From the NCBI GenBank assembly GCA_028554755.1, contig JAPTOF010000002.1:9411001-9475000 (forward strand): a DNA stretch of 64,000 nt, given 5' to 3'. Each line of letters begins with the position of its first letter. The stretch's first letter is position 1. The DNA comes from Cordia subcordata. Its lineage: Eukaryota; Streptophyta; Magnoliopsida; Boraginales; Cordiaceae. Position numbers and translations under genes: made by a program. This document shows positions 13,006 to 25,021 of this stretch, piece by piece. The notes below the pieces were generated by a model. That model saw only the letters and a list, made by a program, of their open reading frames with translations, did not search any database and was not told where the DNA came from.

Positions 13006-13494
13006 TGTTGGGTTATGGCTTAAAGTTCAAGCCTATACAAATTAGGAAACTTGTAGAAAAAGGTAATATAATTAACTGTATTACCAAAATATAAGCTGCC
13101 TAAATAGTATAAGAGAAATCTTCGGGAGCAAGGATGATTTCTCTCCTATATAGAGAGGGTCTTGTAGCTTTTATTTGGGTGTGCCTTGGGGCCACATCCC
13201 GTGGGGGGTGTGGGGGAGACAGAGCCTACAAATATTTGAGGTATCTTCCAGTTATTCTAATCCTGTAGAGGATACTGCCATTGTAAGAACTTTGTGGGGG
13301 AGAGTTTAAACTTTCTAACCGTGCAAAAAGTCATCATAGTGTGTCACCTATTATTATTGAATAATGGAGATTATCCTATATGAGGATCGTGGACGTAAGC
13401 AGAAAGCTGAACCATGTTAAAAATATTGTATGTTTTTTTATGTGTTTTTCGCTATGCTTTGGTATACGTGCGTGTGTCCTCGATTTTTCCAACA
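13006..13494 (+). repeat. 5' LTR of the 1.68-kb element
   Basis: It runs from TG to CA, 489 bases. It contains a CTATATAG TATA-like box near 13,147-13,154. It pairs with 14177-14684 but differs by many substitutions and some indels, so the insertion is old. Confidence 0.8.
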
Positions 13495-14176
13495 AGTGGT
13501 ATTAGAGTTCGGTTGGTGAAATGGGCATGACGACGTTGACAGAAGAGGACACCTAAAGAACCTTCTATGTTGAGGGCTACGCAGTACGAGAAGGAGATCG
13601 ACTTTAGTGATGTCATCACAGTTGAAGGGATTAGTTGTGTTGTTGTTACCATGTCATGAGTTCATTTTTGAGGTCCACTTTGTCAAATTCTTGATGCATT
13701 ATGGGTGAGCCTTGAATTTGGTAAAACATTAAGAGTTGTGAAGAAATTGTGCGAAAGTTTTTGAAGCATTGTGCAAGCAAACATATTCAGCCAACTAGTG
13801 ATCAAACTTCTAGTGAAGAGAAGTTTGGGTGAGTAGACTAGTTGGAGAAATTTCTATTCGAGAGAGGAGTCACGCAAGGAAAGTCCTGTAATTGAACGAT
13901 CAAAGTCCTGGGTAGGTGATTGATGGAGAGAGCTACTGTTGGAAAGAAGATCACGTCCGAGATGTTTACTATCGAGGAAGGACATGAACAACCTTGAAAG
14001 GTCAAAGTTAGACGGCATAGAGAGGAATGTTGGTGATGATTCTGTGAACCTGTTAAGATATGTGGATAGCTATTGCCATGAAAAAAGTGCTGTTAAGTGA
14101 AGGCACCAGTATGAAGACTGTAAAGAGGTTCTAGTTGCGCTAAAGAAGCTTCAGACTTTTCGGCAAGGAAGGAATT

Positions 14177-14684
14177 TGTTGGGTTATGGCTCAAAGTCTA
14201 AGCCCATACAAATTAGGAAACTTGTAAAAGAAGGCAATATAATTAATTGTATTACCAAAATATAAGCTACCTAAATGGTGTAGGAGAAATTTTGAGGAGT
14301 AAGGATTTCTCTCCTATAAATAGAGGGTCATCAAGCTTGTATTTGGGTGTGCTTAAAAAGTGTGCTTTAGGGCCACACCCCATGAGGGGCATGGGAGAGA
14401 GGGAGCTTAAGAGCATTCAGAGTGTCTTATATTCATTCTAATCATGTTAAGGATAGAGTTATAGTAAGAACTCTGTGAGAGAGGGTTTAGACTTTTCTAG
14501 CCGTGTAAAAAGTTATCACTGTATGTAACCCATATTTATTGAATAGTGGAGATTATCCTATACTGGAATCGTGGATCGTGGGCGTAGGCAGAGAGCCAAA
14601 CTACTTTAAAAATATTACGTATTCTTTGTGTGTATTTTTCGCTGTACTTTGATATATTTACGTGTGTCCTTGATTTTTCCAACA
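14177..14684 (+). repeat. 3' LTR of the 1.68-kb element
   Basis: 508 bases, TG to CA. It aligns along its whole length with 13006-13494. Extra length comes from small insertions, including one near the GTGTGCTT repeat at about 14,345-14,365. Confidence 0.8.
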
Positions 14685-14757
14685 TATATATACATTTTTG
14701 GCTTATTGAAATGACCAACTTAAAAGCTTGAAATGGCCAACTTAAGAGCTTAGCCAA

Positions 14758-15785
14758 ACATAAACCATTCACCTTCTTAATCAATTTGTTATTCTAGAAA
14801 GTTTCTATTTGGTTTCTGTGGGAAAACCATATGTAAATCATAGAAATTGAGAATACAAATGAAGAAACTAAACTTTTACTAAATACAAAATAAAGATGCA
14901 AAAAGAAATAACTAAAAATAGTAGAGGCTTGTAAACGATGTCCTTAAGGAATTTATGCCCCCTCAACGGTGCTAAAAGGGTGCAGCATATCCCTCTTAGA
15001 ATACAACAGCTATATACCTCTTCGCGTTGGTAACACTCCTATGGCAAGGACTTTCGAATTGGTAAATAAAGAACTCTCCCCATAAAATGCAAACTAGAAT
15101 ATTGAAATGTTAGGATGCTAAAAGGTAAAATTTTCTGTGTGATATACCCTACACAAAATAACCCCTAAGAGTCCTCATATACACTAGCTGAAAGCTACAT
15201 GGCCAACAAAGCAGTCAAAGGGGAATAATTAACAATAGTAAAACATGCCATAACTCTTGGGTTTTAATGCTAGCATTAATGGAGAGTTTTGTAACCACCA
15301 CAATTCATGTCATAATTCCAGAATTGAATAACTTTCGATTATGAATCATTTTGAATTTCTGTCCAACAGAATTAAACTGGAGCGAAAACCCGAGCTACTC
15401 CCATGCCGTGTCCCCAGGCCCAGCTGGCCATGCCAGGCCAACGTGCGAATGTGTTGGTTTTTAATACTAAACCCACCATATATAGTCTTCCTTCCAAGAC
15501 CCTTCTTGGCAATATACATAAATGCTCTAATAAGGTGAATAAAATCATGCTACCAAACTAATTAATAATTCAACTTTGATTGCTAATTTCTCATTCACCA
15601 CAAGTTCATTTATGACATGTAAATATGTCACGCTCATCTACTAGAAACATATCTAACATGTTAGATGAGCGGGACCCGATCCCATTTTCGGGTCAAAGTG
15701 GCTTTAACTTTTATGTCAAAAATCATAATTTTAACAGTTTCACTTTAATAGTTTTCATACATATACACACATACATATACATATA

Positions 15786-15819
<34 letters not shown>

Positions 15820-18359
15820 CATATATATCTGTACTTGATCATATAATTAGACACCTTATATAAAATGCAACTTTGAAAAAAGATACTTCTGATATTTAAA
15901 GAGATGCTTGTCTTTTGTGTTTAATGGAAAAGGGGGTTAATTGCGATATATTGTTCAAAGGAAAAGGAGCTTCACAGCAAATTCTTTTGACAACACAAAG
16001 GGGTTTGACCAAAGAAGATAACACAAAAGGAAGAGTCAACAACTTTTCACATACATAATGGGGCAAAATGCATTTTACACGAAAGCATCTTATTACAAGT
16101 GACCCACATGCATGCATTTGAATCTCAAAATGGTCTTTTCGCACATGGCAGAACCTAACCAGCTTTGTTACCTACTTTTTCTTTTAGCATTCGATGGAGG
16201 GACTTCTCTATTTTGGGTGTTAAGAGGTCAAATAGTTGTCCCTAGGATGTATTGCGATAAGAATTATAAATAAATATGACTTATGATTCAGGTTTAATTT
16301 ATTTTCTTGTTTTGGATGAGTGTTTTTAATTTAATTACTACTTATTATAAGGGACATGCTGCCACTTGAGGGTTACCAGTTGATAATTAAGCTCCATCGA
16401 TTATTTTGATAGTCAAATTCCGTTAAATGAATTTTTCTCATCACAAAAAAGAAAGAGAAAAAAAGAAGAGGCCAAATAGTTTAACTTCCCAGTTGTCATC
16501 CAAATTTATAACCTCATGTCATTTGAATTAGGATCATCTTCATACCATTAAATGTCTTGGAGCAATTAGGAGGAGAGATTCTAGCTAGCAATTTATCACA
16601 TAAATGAATTAATCTTAGATATGTATATTAATTATTTTATAGTAAGACAATACACCTAAGACACATATATAACCTCATTAGATCTCCCTGGAAGTTATAA
16701 ACTTTGTGATAGAATAACCCGTTTCATTGCATACTACAATTTCACTATCGGCTAGTCAATATTTGTAATGAAAACACTTATCTGATCTTTTATTTTTTTT
16801 TCTTTTTTCTTTTTTCTTTTCTTTTTGTTGGTTATCTCTTTTAATTTTTTTTCTCTCGTCTTAATTTCGACCATCTAATATGAAATGTATCCAACTAATA
16901 TTTTGCCTCCTAATCTTTAAAACATGTTCTAAGGGTAAATGACTTATATAGTCTTTTATTTTTGACCCTTTTAATAATTATTTTTATAGCACAACAATTC
17001 AGTCTATATGTGCAATTAGCTAGTCTTGAGTTCGCAAAATGTCAAAAAAAAAATAATAATCCTTTATTTTTGCAATTTATGATGTTGTCAGTTCCTTATC
17101 TTTGTAATTTACGACGATACTAGGCTTTTATCTTTGCAAATTTAGACACTATTAGTCCTAATACTATTATTTTTTTGATTTTTCTGAGTTTAGGATTACT
17201 AGTGTCGTAGATTGCAAAAATAAATAAATTATCGTATTTTAAAGATAAGATACTTTATTATTAAAAAGATTAAGAATAAAGGACTAAACTAATCATTCAT
17301 CGTATTTCTAACTAAGAGAAAATTGAGGTGCAAAATATGTATATACGTCGGCATGATAAATACATTGAAATTTCACTCAACATCTCAATATATAATTAAC
17401 AATGGATCGATATGGCCATGAAAAGGCAGGTAGCAGCCTCCACCCATGGTGCACGGGAGCTTGTGGCCACCACATGATTGACCATCCTCCATCGTCATCG
17501 TTTGTACTCGACAATCATTTTTCTGGATTACTTTTTTCCATATAAGTCCGTATCTCCATGGATTAAATGGGTTGATTATGTGCTTTTTCTTGGAAGTTTA
17601 TTCAACTTTACCTACCTTAATTAGCTCATAGCACTAAGATAGTTTAAAAGTTGCCACTTTTTTCTTTCTTTTTTTATCTTTTTTCAGGAAGAGATCTTTA
17701 TAATTGAATATTGTATATGATGAGAATTAATCTCGAGACGTAAATGGCTCATGCCAATACGATAGTATAAGATAATCTAAGAATGCTATTTTCTTTTTTT
17801 TTCATTCGAGGAGATGCTTTCATAGGCAAAAAACATATAAAGCGACAATTGATCTTTAGACTTCTTATATAAAAGATAGAAAATACATCATTAAACCACA
17901 AGACTCGTGGTGGAAATCTAAAAAGTTGCCACTTCTAACTTTCTTAATATGTAATCATGCGTGTTAAAAGCGCACTTAATAGAATCTCCAAGAGTCAAGG
18001 GAAAGAAATGAATCTTTTGTGTTGCACTAAAGTCTATTTTAAAATATTGTAATTATTATCAATTCAACTTCGTGATCACTGATAAAGATTATGATGGTTG
18101 AATATGTGAATTAGAGGCGATTATAAAGTTTGTGCACCATTAAGGATGAAGCTAGTCCGGATACATATGTATAGCATCATTCGTGAGGTGGGATAAAATA
18201 AAGACGTTTGGCCAAAGTACGGGGTGAGTTTAATTAATCTACTTCTTCTTCTTCTTTTTTTAAGGGGAAAAAAAAAAGAAGAAAACCTGGAACATAGTAA
18301 TACTATTAGAGAACACGAAGTTCAATACAAACTAGCCTACATAAACAAAGTTTAATAAG
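14758..18359. other. Intergenic DNA with microsatellite and a MITE-like block
   Basis: No gene is recognised. A compound TA/TATG/TACA microsatellite occupies about 15,757-15,830. 16,932-17,311 looks like a long-TIR MITE: the left end GGGTAAATGACTTATATAGTC pairs with a reverse-complemented right end GATGAATGATTAGTTTAGTCC. The interior alternates phrases of the type TTTATTTTTGCAATTTA. The rest is unremarkable AT-rich DNA. Confidence 0.5.
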
Positions 18360-18542
18360 TTAAAAAAGACCGAAAGAAGGGTTAACAAGCAAGTCAGCAG
18401 GAACAGTCCCTTGACAAATATTCTTTGCTAATCGATCTTTCACGTCATTAGCACTATGAGGTATGTGAGCGATGCGCCAAAGACTTGCCTCTTGAAGACA
18501 AAGTCTCGAAAAGACTTGTTTCTTGAAGACAAAGTCTCGCAT
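18360..18542 (-). pseudogene. LINE-type RNase H domain fragment
   Basis: The minus strand encodes RIAHIPHSANDVKDRLAKN followed by a short tail. This matches the end of the RNase H-like (RVT_3) domain of plant LINE polyproteins, whose usual form is H-I-P-R-x-x-N-x-x-A-D-x-L-A-K. Here the Ala-Asp of that motif reads Lys-Asp. The upstream part is a 28-base direct duplication (18481-18508 and 18512-18539) that inserted a repeated stretch into the frame. No reverse transcriptase remains nearby. It is a short relic without function. Confidence 0.5.
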
Positions 18543-18544
18543 CT

Positions 18545-19691
18545 CTCACAAAGTGTTCAATCATCCAACACAACGTTGTTTAAAAAAAAAAAAGTCATAC
18601 TCTACCTGTCAATGATAAAATGAAATAATATCAAAGTTTTTGGCCTAGCTATATGTATCCATAATAATCTTTGCCTTATGATAGATTACCATACAAAACC
18701 TCATTATCTAATTATGACTCTCAAAAATACTTTTTTTTTTCAAGAATCATACTAATTGTTGGACGTTTGCCACAAAAGGCCTAGAATATTTCCTATGGCA
18801 CTGGGAAATGCCCAGTTCATCGACCAAAAAGTAACCGCACTAACAAGAGAGGCCTTGTGGGTTGGACGGCACAGGGCTGCATGGACCGAATTATAGAGAA
18901 TGGCCAGAATGGCCCAATATTCTAGTTATACTTTCATCAATTAATCTGGTTGCCATCAAGTAATAAAATGCGAAAAACTGTATAAAATACCAAAAGATAA
19001 ATCAAATTATAGAATGGGAAAAATTGTGTAAAATACCAGCAAATATCTGAAATACAAGTAGTGAAATTATTTTCCTATTAATTTTCAGCAAACAGTGAAT
19101 TTTACTATTGATAATTATCTTTTATTGTGGAAGTCTTGGAATTGCTCCTATAAAAGCAATATCGGAAGTATGAAAATTTATCGAGTGAAACTTGAAGAGT
19201 ATAATCTGTTATGAAAATTATTTTGTAGCTATCGTTCATCAATATCACCTTTATATTGAAAAAAAGTTCAGAAGTTCACGTATGTTATCGGCATGTCAAA
19301 TGGTACAACTACAGTAGAGTTCTATTTTTGCAAATATAAATAAAGTAATTAGGAAATTACATGTTAAAAGATGTATAAAAGAATATAAAATATTTTTAAA
19401 TCTATGTTAGAGTAGTAATAAAGGATGTAGACTACATTAAATAATAGAACCTTCTATTTTTTTTTGGGTGCGACAAGGGAAATTCAAGTGACAGAGCCTG
19501 ACCACCGTTATATCTCATGGAGCCCGACCGTTAACTAGTAAACCTTGGACGCACAACACATCCTCTATACTAGTTAAGTCAAGGGCACTCAACCTCAAAT
19601 AGAAGACTGAATTCAAACCCAAGTCAAGAGCCATGTCTATCTCCAACTTTTACTGTAGGGGGGGGGGGTCTATGAGGGACTACCCTTCTAA
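18545..19691. other. Intergenic DNA, no gene seen
   Basis: Nothing coding is recognised. 19,455-19,680 has a higher GC content, begins with T runs and ends with a run of nine G. Its reverse complement contains GGGTTTGAATTCA, faintly like a pol III B box, but no A box or flanking repeat supports a SINE. Confidence 0.4.
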
Positions 19692-20324
19692 GAGCTAGTT
19701 TGGTTTTCTGTTTTGGAGAGCTGCACTGACTTTTAAACCTTAAAAGGCCGTTTAAAGAAAAAAATTGTGTTTGGTTTTACATTCCAAAATTAGTTTTGAT
19801 TAAAAGTTAACTGAGTTTTGGGGTTAAATAGAGAAGTTAACATTTTTTAACTTCTCTATTTGTTATTTCGACAACGATGCTTTATGATTTTTCTGGACAA
19901 AAATATTCTCTTTAATTTTTCATGCCAGTGACTATACCTCTTTTTCCTATCCCTATTTTGTTTTGTTCAACGTTCTTAGTTTCTCATTAGATTGCAATGA
20001 CATTTGGTTTTATTTTTGTTATTAATATTTTGAATTATAACTATAATTGTTTAGATAAATTTTCAAACAAGTAGACATATGAACAAAATAGTGTGTTATA
20101 GAAAACAAACAATATTAGTTTCAAAATATCCTTTTAGTAATTTAGGAAACCAACAGTTATTTTCAAATATAAAACCAAAAATTATCTCATTTGGTAAAAG
20201 TTCATTTAACACAAAAATAACCAAACACATTTTTGCTTTCACCAAAATTCCATTTCACTAAAAGTCCGCTTTTAAAAGGTCTTTTTACAAAATTAAATTT
20301 CTCAACTGAATGCCAAACTAGCTC
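19692..20324. mobile_element. Tourist-like MITE (PIF/Harbinger type)
   Basis: The inverted ends are GAGCTAGTTTGG on the left and its exact complement on the right. They are flanked by TAA on both sides (19689-19691 and 20325-20327), the three-base target duplication usual for PIF/Harbinger elements. It is 633 bases long with no transposase frame. The interior is AT-rich with further matching sub-terminal text (TTTTAAA, AAAAGTCC). Confidence 0.75.
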
Positions 20325-20327
20325 TAA

Positions 20328-22334
20328 TGTTACTTATGAATAGAGTATATTCACATTTAGAATCAACAATTAGAAACATATTTAAAATGATGTATAACTC
20401 GGGCATGTATCCCAATATAAAATTTTGGATTCTACAATTGGCTACTTAGTTACAGTTAAACACACATATGGTCAATCAGACGTCTTTTCTATAAACTTGT
20501 GTTTACAATCTGCTTAATCTTCTTCAAAATATACAAAAAAAGAAAGTCTTTTGCAAAAGATATTTTATTATTATATATCTTGCCATATACCTTCTAAACT
20601 GATATTTAACATTGTCAAACCATGTGCATTTTAAGTTTTTAAAATAATATTCTTAACATCGAATTTTTACAGAAATTTTCTTTTAAAATTTTTTTCTCTA
20701 CTAGAGGTGACACCATTTAGATTGAGATAATTTTAAGAGAAGACACACCTCACACATGGTTTCCTAGTCACTTTCTTTCGAAAGGGTTCTTCTAATAAAT
20801 ACATACTCACAAAAATTACATTCATAATTTGCCAATCAATCCGTATGCTCTTTTTTTTTTTTCTCTTTTTTAAACCCTTCATTTCATAGGAGTTAAAGCC
20901 AAAACATCACATCTAAAAGAAATAGTTTCAACCACTTGAACTATTTTTTAATTCTAATCAATCCATCTACTTGTTGACTTCCTCAATAAAACTTGTATAC
21001 ATCTAAAATTTTGATTAGCAACCACTTTGACCCTTTTTCCCCCTTCATTCAGTTTTCCTTTTTTCTTTTGCTTTCTTTGATTTTCCTCTAGTTGGGTCTC
21101 CCAGATCACTATCCTTTTGTGGGCTTGAATACAAATTTAGATGGACTATAAAATCAAAGTGTTGGTACGATAAACAAATGGTCTACGGGTAGGCTATGAC
21201 TTTCCTCTCGTGACATCACTAATTCACATTCTTTTTTTTTTTTTTTGGGGTCAAAATATTACTAAAGCTCCATTTAATTTAATAATGATATTTCACCTGT
21301 TGAATTATAAAGGGTTTAACAGTAGAATTTTGAGTAAAAGTTCTATGACCGCTTGGCCTGGTATTTTAGGATTTGAATTTTAGTTATTTTGAAAGTAATA
21401 TTAAATTTTTAAAATTATAGAGTAATATTTTTGAAAAAAAAAAAAATTTCTGACATAATATAAAAATAATTTTTCGAAAGTCTTTGTTTTTAAGCCACAA
21501 TTTGGAGCTTCTCATTTTCAACTTTTCTTAACTTTGATTTTTGTATAAAAACTCGTTTAAGAATGAACCAAATGAGTTAATTTCAATTTTTAAACAGTGT
21601 TTAAAAGCTAGACCAAATACACTTAATTCATTCAAAATCCCAAAGATTAGAGAGTGATGAAGCTTCTTTCACGTAGAAGGAAGACTTCATTTCTCGGATC
21701 TGAATTGGTTAAAAATGTTAGTGTTCTAAAACTTCTTAAGATTGTTGCTTGATTAATCTCAATTATGTTCTTTGAGTTAAATTTTGTATTCCAAAGTTTA
21801 GCATTCATAGTTTGAGTTAAAAAGACGTTTTCGGTTAAGTTTTTCCTCACTAAAATAAATCAAAATAGCTTAAAACATGGATGGCCAGAGTAGCATCTAT
21901 TTGTATTTATGGAGCCAACCAAAGGTGGATGGAATCTCAAAAGATTCTAAACACTTGTATATTATTTACGAATTTTAAATAATCACATATTTTTAGTCAA
22001 AAAAGGTTAATTAATCCATAATAAAACAAGCTACTTGTAAAACAAATTATATATTAAATCCCGCCTTGCCCAAGCATTTATTATTTATTTATGTCATAGC
22101 CCACATTGTAGGCTTGGTGATTATCCTATTCTATAAAACCAAGACAGAACACCCCATGTCATCAAATTTGGGCGGCATAGTGGTAATCAACTGATACTTT
22201 GACCACTAATTTGTGCACATAAAGACTAGTGTAATAAAACAACTATTTTGAACATAAACTTTTCAATTTAAAACGTGCTATTTGACCACAGCCTACCAAG
22301 TTTGATGGTTTACTTCAACCAACCTGTCCATACA
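20328..22334. other. AT-rich intergenic DNA, no gene seen
   Basis: Only chance frames occur. About 21,260-21,620 has MITE-like symmetry (CTCCATTTAATTTAAT near the left; AAGCTAGACCAAATACACTTAAT near the right), but no clean ends. The last 150 bases form the upstream region of the receptor kinase. Confidence 0.45.
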
Positions 22335-22340
22335 TATATA
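22335..22340 (+). promoter_or_regulatory. Probable TATA box of receptor kinase
   Basis: CATATATAGC lies about 135 bases before the start codon. It would give a leader of roughly 105 bases. No other good TATA box stands closer. Confidence 0.4.
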
Positions 22341-22472
22341 GCACAGAAAAGTATTCATTCACATGATTGTTTTGAACGAAAGTGTAATCTTTTTGATCCA
22401 ATCCGTCGGAATCAATAGAAAAGGTAAATCCCTTATGATACACTAGATCCGGCTCGGTCATTGATAGACGAT

Positions 22473-24311
22473 ATGAACAAGTCTCTACTGTTATCGTCAT
22501 CCCTTTTTTTCTTCTTCTTGAGCTTTTACATTTGCTTTGTTAATGGTGCTGCCAATTTTTCATGCCCCATTGATTTTGGTTATGTCCAATCTTTCCCATG
22601 GGACACTTCACTGTGCCATGAGCCCATTGACAAGAGCTGCTGCATGACACTTCGCAGCCTCTTTGGCGTGGGGCTCGCTCAGTACCTGAAACAAACATCC
22701 TTGTTTTACCTCCCTGATGCAAACACTTCATCTGCTTGCATCTCCAGCTTCCAGGAAAAGCTAGCCGGGGTGGCGATTTCACAGCCGTTCCAGCAGTGCC
22801 TGAATGACACAGATGAGGTTTTGATCAAGCATTCAAGCTGTGCAGGGATTGCAACAAAACAAGATTGGATCAAAAGGGTTGGTGAATCAAGCCCCCTGGA
22901 TTCATCTTGCAGTGGAGATTTAACAAGACTAACCCCTTGTAGTTCGTGTTTAGATGCCGGTATGAAGGTTACTTCCATGTTGGTATCTTTTGATCCCAAC
23001 TCAACTAAATGCTTCTACTTCACTATCCTATATGCTGCTGCGATTGTCAATACTTTCGGTCCTGAGGATCCAAGGGCAGCAGGTTGCATACTAGGCATGC
23101 CCCTTGTAAGAACTCATAAATCATCGGGGCGTTTGAGCCCCGGGAAGATAATCATACTGGTTTGTATCTTTCTCGGTGTTCTACTCGGAGTACTGCTTGC
23201 AGTGTGGCTGATCATGCTGTACAGAAGCTGGGACAAGAACAGGAAACAAAGTGCTTTTCATGAAGAGTATATCAATGGTGTAAAGACTCGAGTTTCAGCC
23301 AACACCGGTGCCAAATGGTTCGATTTGGCTGAGCTCGAAAGAGCCACCAATGGCTTCTCTCAGAGGAACATGATAGGCCAGGGTGGCCATGGGATTGTCT
23401 ACAGAGGAGTGCTTTCTGATGGCAGTGTGGTTGCTGTTAAACAAATCTTTGATTTGGAGTCAATAGAAGATGATGAGTTCACTAATGAGGCACAGATTAT
23501 TAGCAAAATTAGGCATAGGAATCTTCTTGCTCTTAAAGGATTTTGCGTCACAAGTGACTCATTTCAGGGCAAGAGGAGGTACCTGGTTTATGATTTTATG
23601 CAGAATGGTAGCCTTGATGATCATCTTTTCAACCGTATGAGGAAATTATTGTGGCCTCAGCGCAAGAACATCATCCTTGATGTTGCGAAAGGGCTTGCTT
23701 ACCTGCATTATGGAATCAAGCCTGCGATTTATCACCGCGATATAAAGGCTACTAACATACTTCTGGACACTGAAATGAAGGCAAAAGTAGCAGATTTTGG
23801 ATTAGCTAAGCAGAGTCAAGAAGGGCAGACGCATCTGACAACAAGGGTGGCCGGGACATATGGATATCTGGCACCAGAGTACGCTCTCTATGGCCAGTTA
23901 ACAGAAAAGAGCGATGTTTACAGCTTCGGGATTGTGATTCTTGAAGTAATGAGCGGAAGAAAAGTGCTTGACGCAGCAAGCTCTTCGACACTTCTGATCA
24001 CTGATTGGGCATGGGGACTTGTGAAATCTGGAAATGTACAAGACATTTTTGATGAAACGATAAGAGGAGAAGGGCCAATTGGAGTCATGGAGCGGTTTGT
24101 TCTTGTTGGCATTCTGTGTGCTCACGTGATGGTGGCGCTAAGGCCTACCATTGCTGATGCTCTGAAGATGCTGGAAGGTGATATAGACATTCCAAGATTG
24201 CCAGACAGGCCACTGCCTCTTGGCAATGAGTCTTTTGGGTCATCTTTACTTGAGACTTACTACACAAGTGCTACATCAAGATCTATATCAAGCACAAGCA
24301 CCAGCATATGA
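22473..24311 (+). CDS. SPARK-domain receptor-like protein kinase (At1g11050-like), intronless
   Basis: 612 residues in one exon. The ATG at 22473 begins a hydrophobic signal peptide (about residues 1-25, with [14 protein letters not shown]). The extracellular part (to about 225) is cysteine-rich and matches the SPARK domain of At1g11050-type kinases, including the [20 protein letters not shown] region. One membrane helix spans 226-250. The kinase has the glycine loop at 302-307 (GQGGHG), ATP-binding Lys323 in VAVK, catalytic HRD at 421-423 with Lys425, DFG at 441-443 and an APE motif. It is therefore an RD kinase with all key residues, likely an active Ser/Thr kinase at the plasma membrane. 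Ligand and pathway are unknown, so signalling is inferred from family architecture only. The Ser/Thr-rich tail is typical. No damage is seen. Confidence 0.95.
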   Translation: MNKSLLLSSSLFFFFLSFYICFVNGAANFSCPIDFGYVQSFPWDTSLCHEPIDKSCCMTLRSLFGVGLAQYLKQTSLFYLPDANTSSACISSFQEKLAGVAISQPFQQCLNDTDEVLIKHSSCAGIATKQDWIKRVGESSPLDSSCSGDLTRLTPCSSCLDAGMKVTSMLVSFDPNSTKCFYFTILYAAAIVNTFGPEDPRAAGCILGMPLVRTHKSSGRLSPGKIIILVCIFLGVLLGVLLAVWLIMLYRSWDKNRKQSAFHEEYINGVKTRVSANTGAKWFDLAELERATNGFSQRNMIGQGGHGIVYRGVLSDGSVVAVKQIFDLESIEDDEFTNEAQIISKIRHRNLLALKGFCVTSDSFQGKRRYLVYDFMQNGSLDDHLFNRMRKLLWPQRKNIILDVAKGLAYLHYGIKPAIYHRDIKATNILLDTEMKAKVADFGLAKQSQEGQTHLTTRVAGTYGYLAPEYALYGQLTEKSDVYSFGIVILEVMSGRKVLDAASSSTLLITDWAWGLVKSGNVQDIFDETIRGEGPIGVMERFVLVGILCAHVMVALRPTIADALKMLEGDIDIPRLPDRPLPLGNESFGSSLLETYYTSATSRSISSTSTSI

Positions 24312-25021
24312 AAGAGTGACATGAAGTTTAGTGGTGCGTTTCTTGCCTTGGTATGTAAGAGGTTCCGAGATTGATTCCCGTATTATACATGCTTAAAACC
24401 TTCCCTGGAAGCCCACAAAGAGAAAGAAAAAGAAAGGAAAAAAAAAGGAAAAAAAAAAAAGAGTGAGACGTACATGAAACAAAGAAGCATTGACATACCC
24501 TGCAAGTGGACAAGTCCCAAAGGGTGACTATGCTTGCTTTGTTTTTGACGAAACTTTTCCATACACAAATATTTGTTTCCTCCCATATGAACATCACATT
24601 GTGTCTGTAAATGAGATTCAAGTCATCAACTTTCTTTGTTCTTTTTCTTTTTTTTTTTTCTGGAGAAATCAACTTTCTTTTTTCAGCGGTAGAATTATTG
24701 AACCCTAAAATGCAGAGATTCATTGCACAACTGAAATATTTTCTGCAGCTTTTAAACGTGCCTGAAATTTTAACAAACAAACCATTCGACCATCAAGCAT
24801 TAGAAATTTAGAATGATGCCTAAAGTTGCATCTGTTTAGTTAGATGCCTCGTGGAATCTATTAATCATATACCGTAAACCATAAAAATGTCAAGTATCTA
24901 AAATATAAAGGCGATATTGGAAATAATCTATGCTGCTGTCAAATAGCACGTCTCATGATGCTCTAAAGGTACAAAAATGCACTGATTTGAACTATCAATC
25001 CTGCCATGTCACAAACTCTAG
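24312..25021. other. Convergent 3' region between kinase and KRTCAP2 gene
   Basis: The two genes converge here (plus strand ends 24311, minus strand ends 25022), so both 3' untranslated regions lie in these 710 bases. The frames at 24,328-24,780 and 24,490-24,811 are low-complexity (A/G- or T-rich) and resemble nothing. AATTTAGAATG and AATATAAAGG near 24,805-24,912 could serve as AT-rich 3' end signals. Confidence 0.5.

Larger units (their letters stand above)
13006..14684 (+). mobile_element. Short non-autonomous LTR retrotransposon (1.68 kb)
   Basis: Two direct terminal repeats flank an interior of only about 680 bases. Each begins TGTTGGGTTATGGCT and ends TTTTTCCAACA. After the left LTR stands TGGTATTAGAGTTC (13497-13510), a Copia-type primer binding site matching the usual initiator-Met family of sites. 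Before the right LTR stands a purine-rich tract (GGCAAGGAAGGAA). Flanks are TTTAT and TATAT, a poor 4/5 target duplication. The interior has no long frame, so movement would have needed proteins from a relative. Confidence 0.8.
12623..14757. mobile_element. MITE split by a non-autonomous LTR element
   Basis: The left end GGGTCCATTTGGCTTTGCTT and the reverse-complemented right end GGTTTATGTTTGGCTAAGCT form imperfect terminal inverted repeats. Interior phrases with CTTATAAGC and TAAATAAGT, and a TTAGTTAAAATGATTAAA-type segment, are shared with the element at 31,034. The LTR element at 13,006-14,684 sits inside it, leaving about 380 bases of MITE on the left and 70 on the right. Superfamily is unsure. 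Confidence 0.55.

Noticed and set aside
19455..19690. SINE in reverse orientation
   Set aside because: There is a B-box-like phrase only, with no A box at the right distance and no flanking duplication.
24328..24780. 150-codon minus-strand frame after the receptor kinase
   Set aside because: It is mainly a translated A/G-rich tract and resembles no protein; it lies in the 3' region of two convergent genes.
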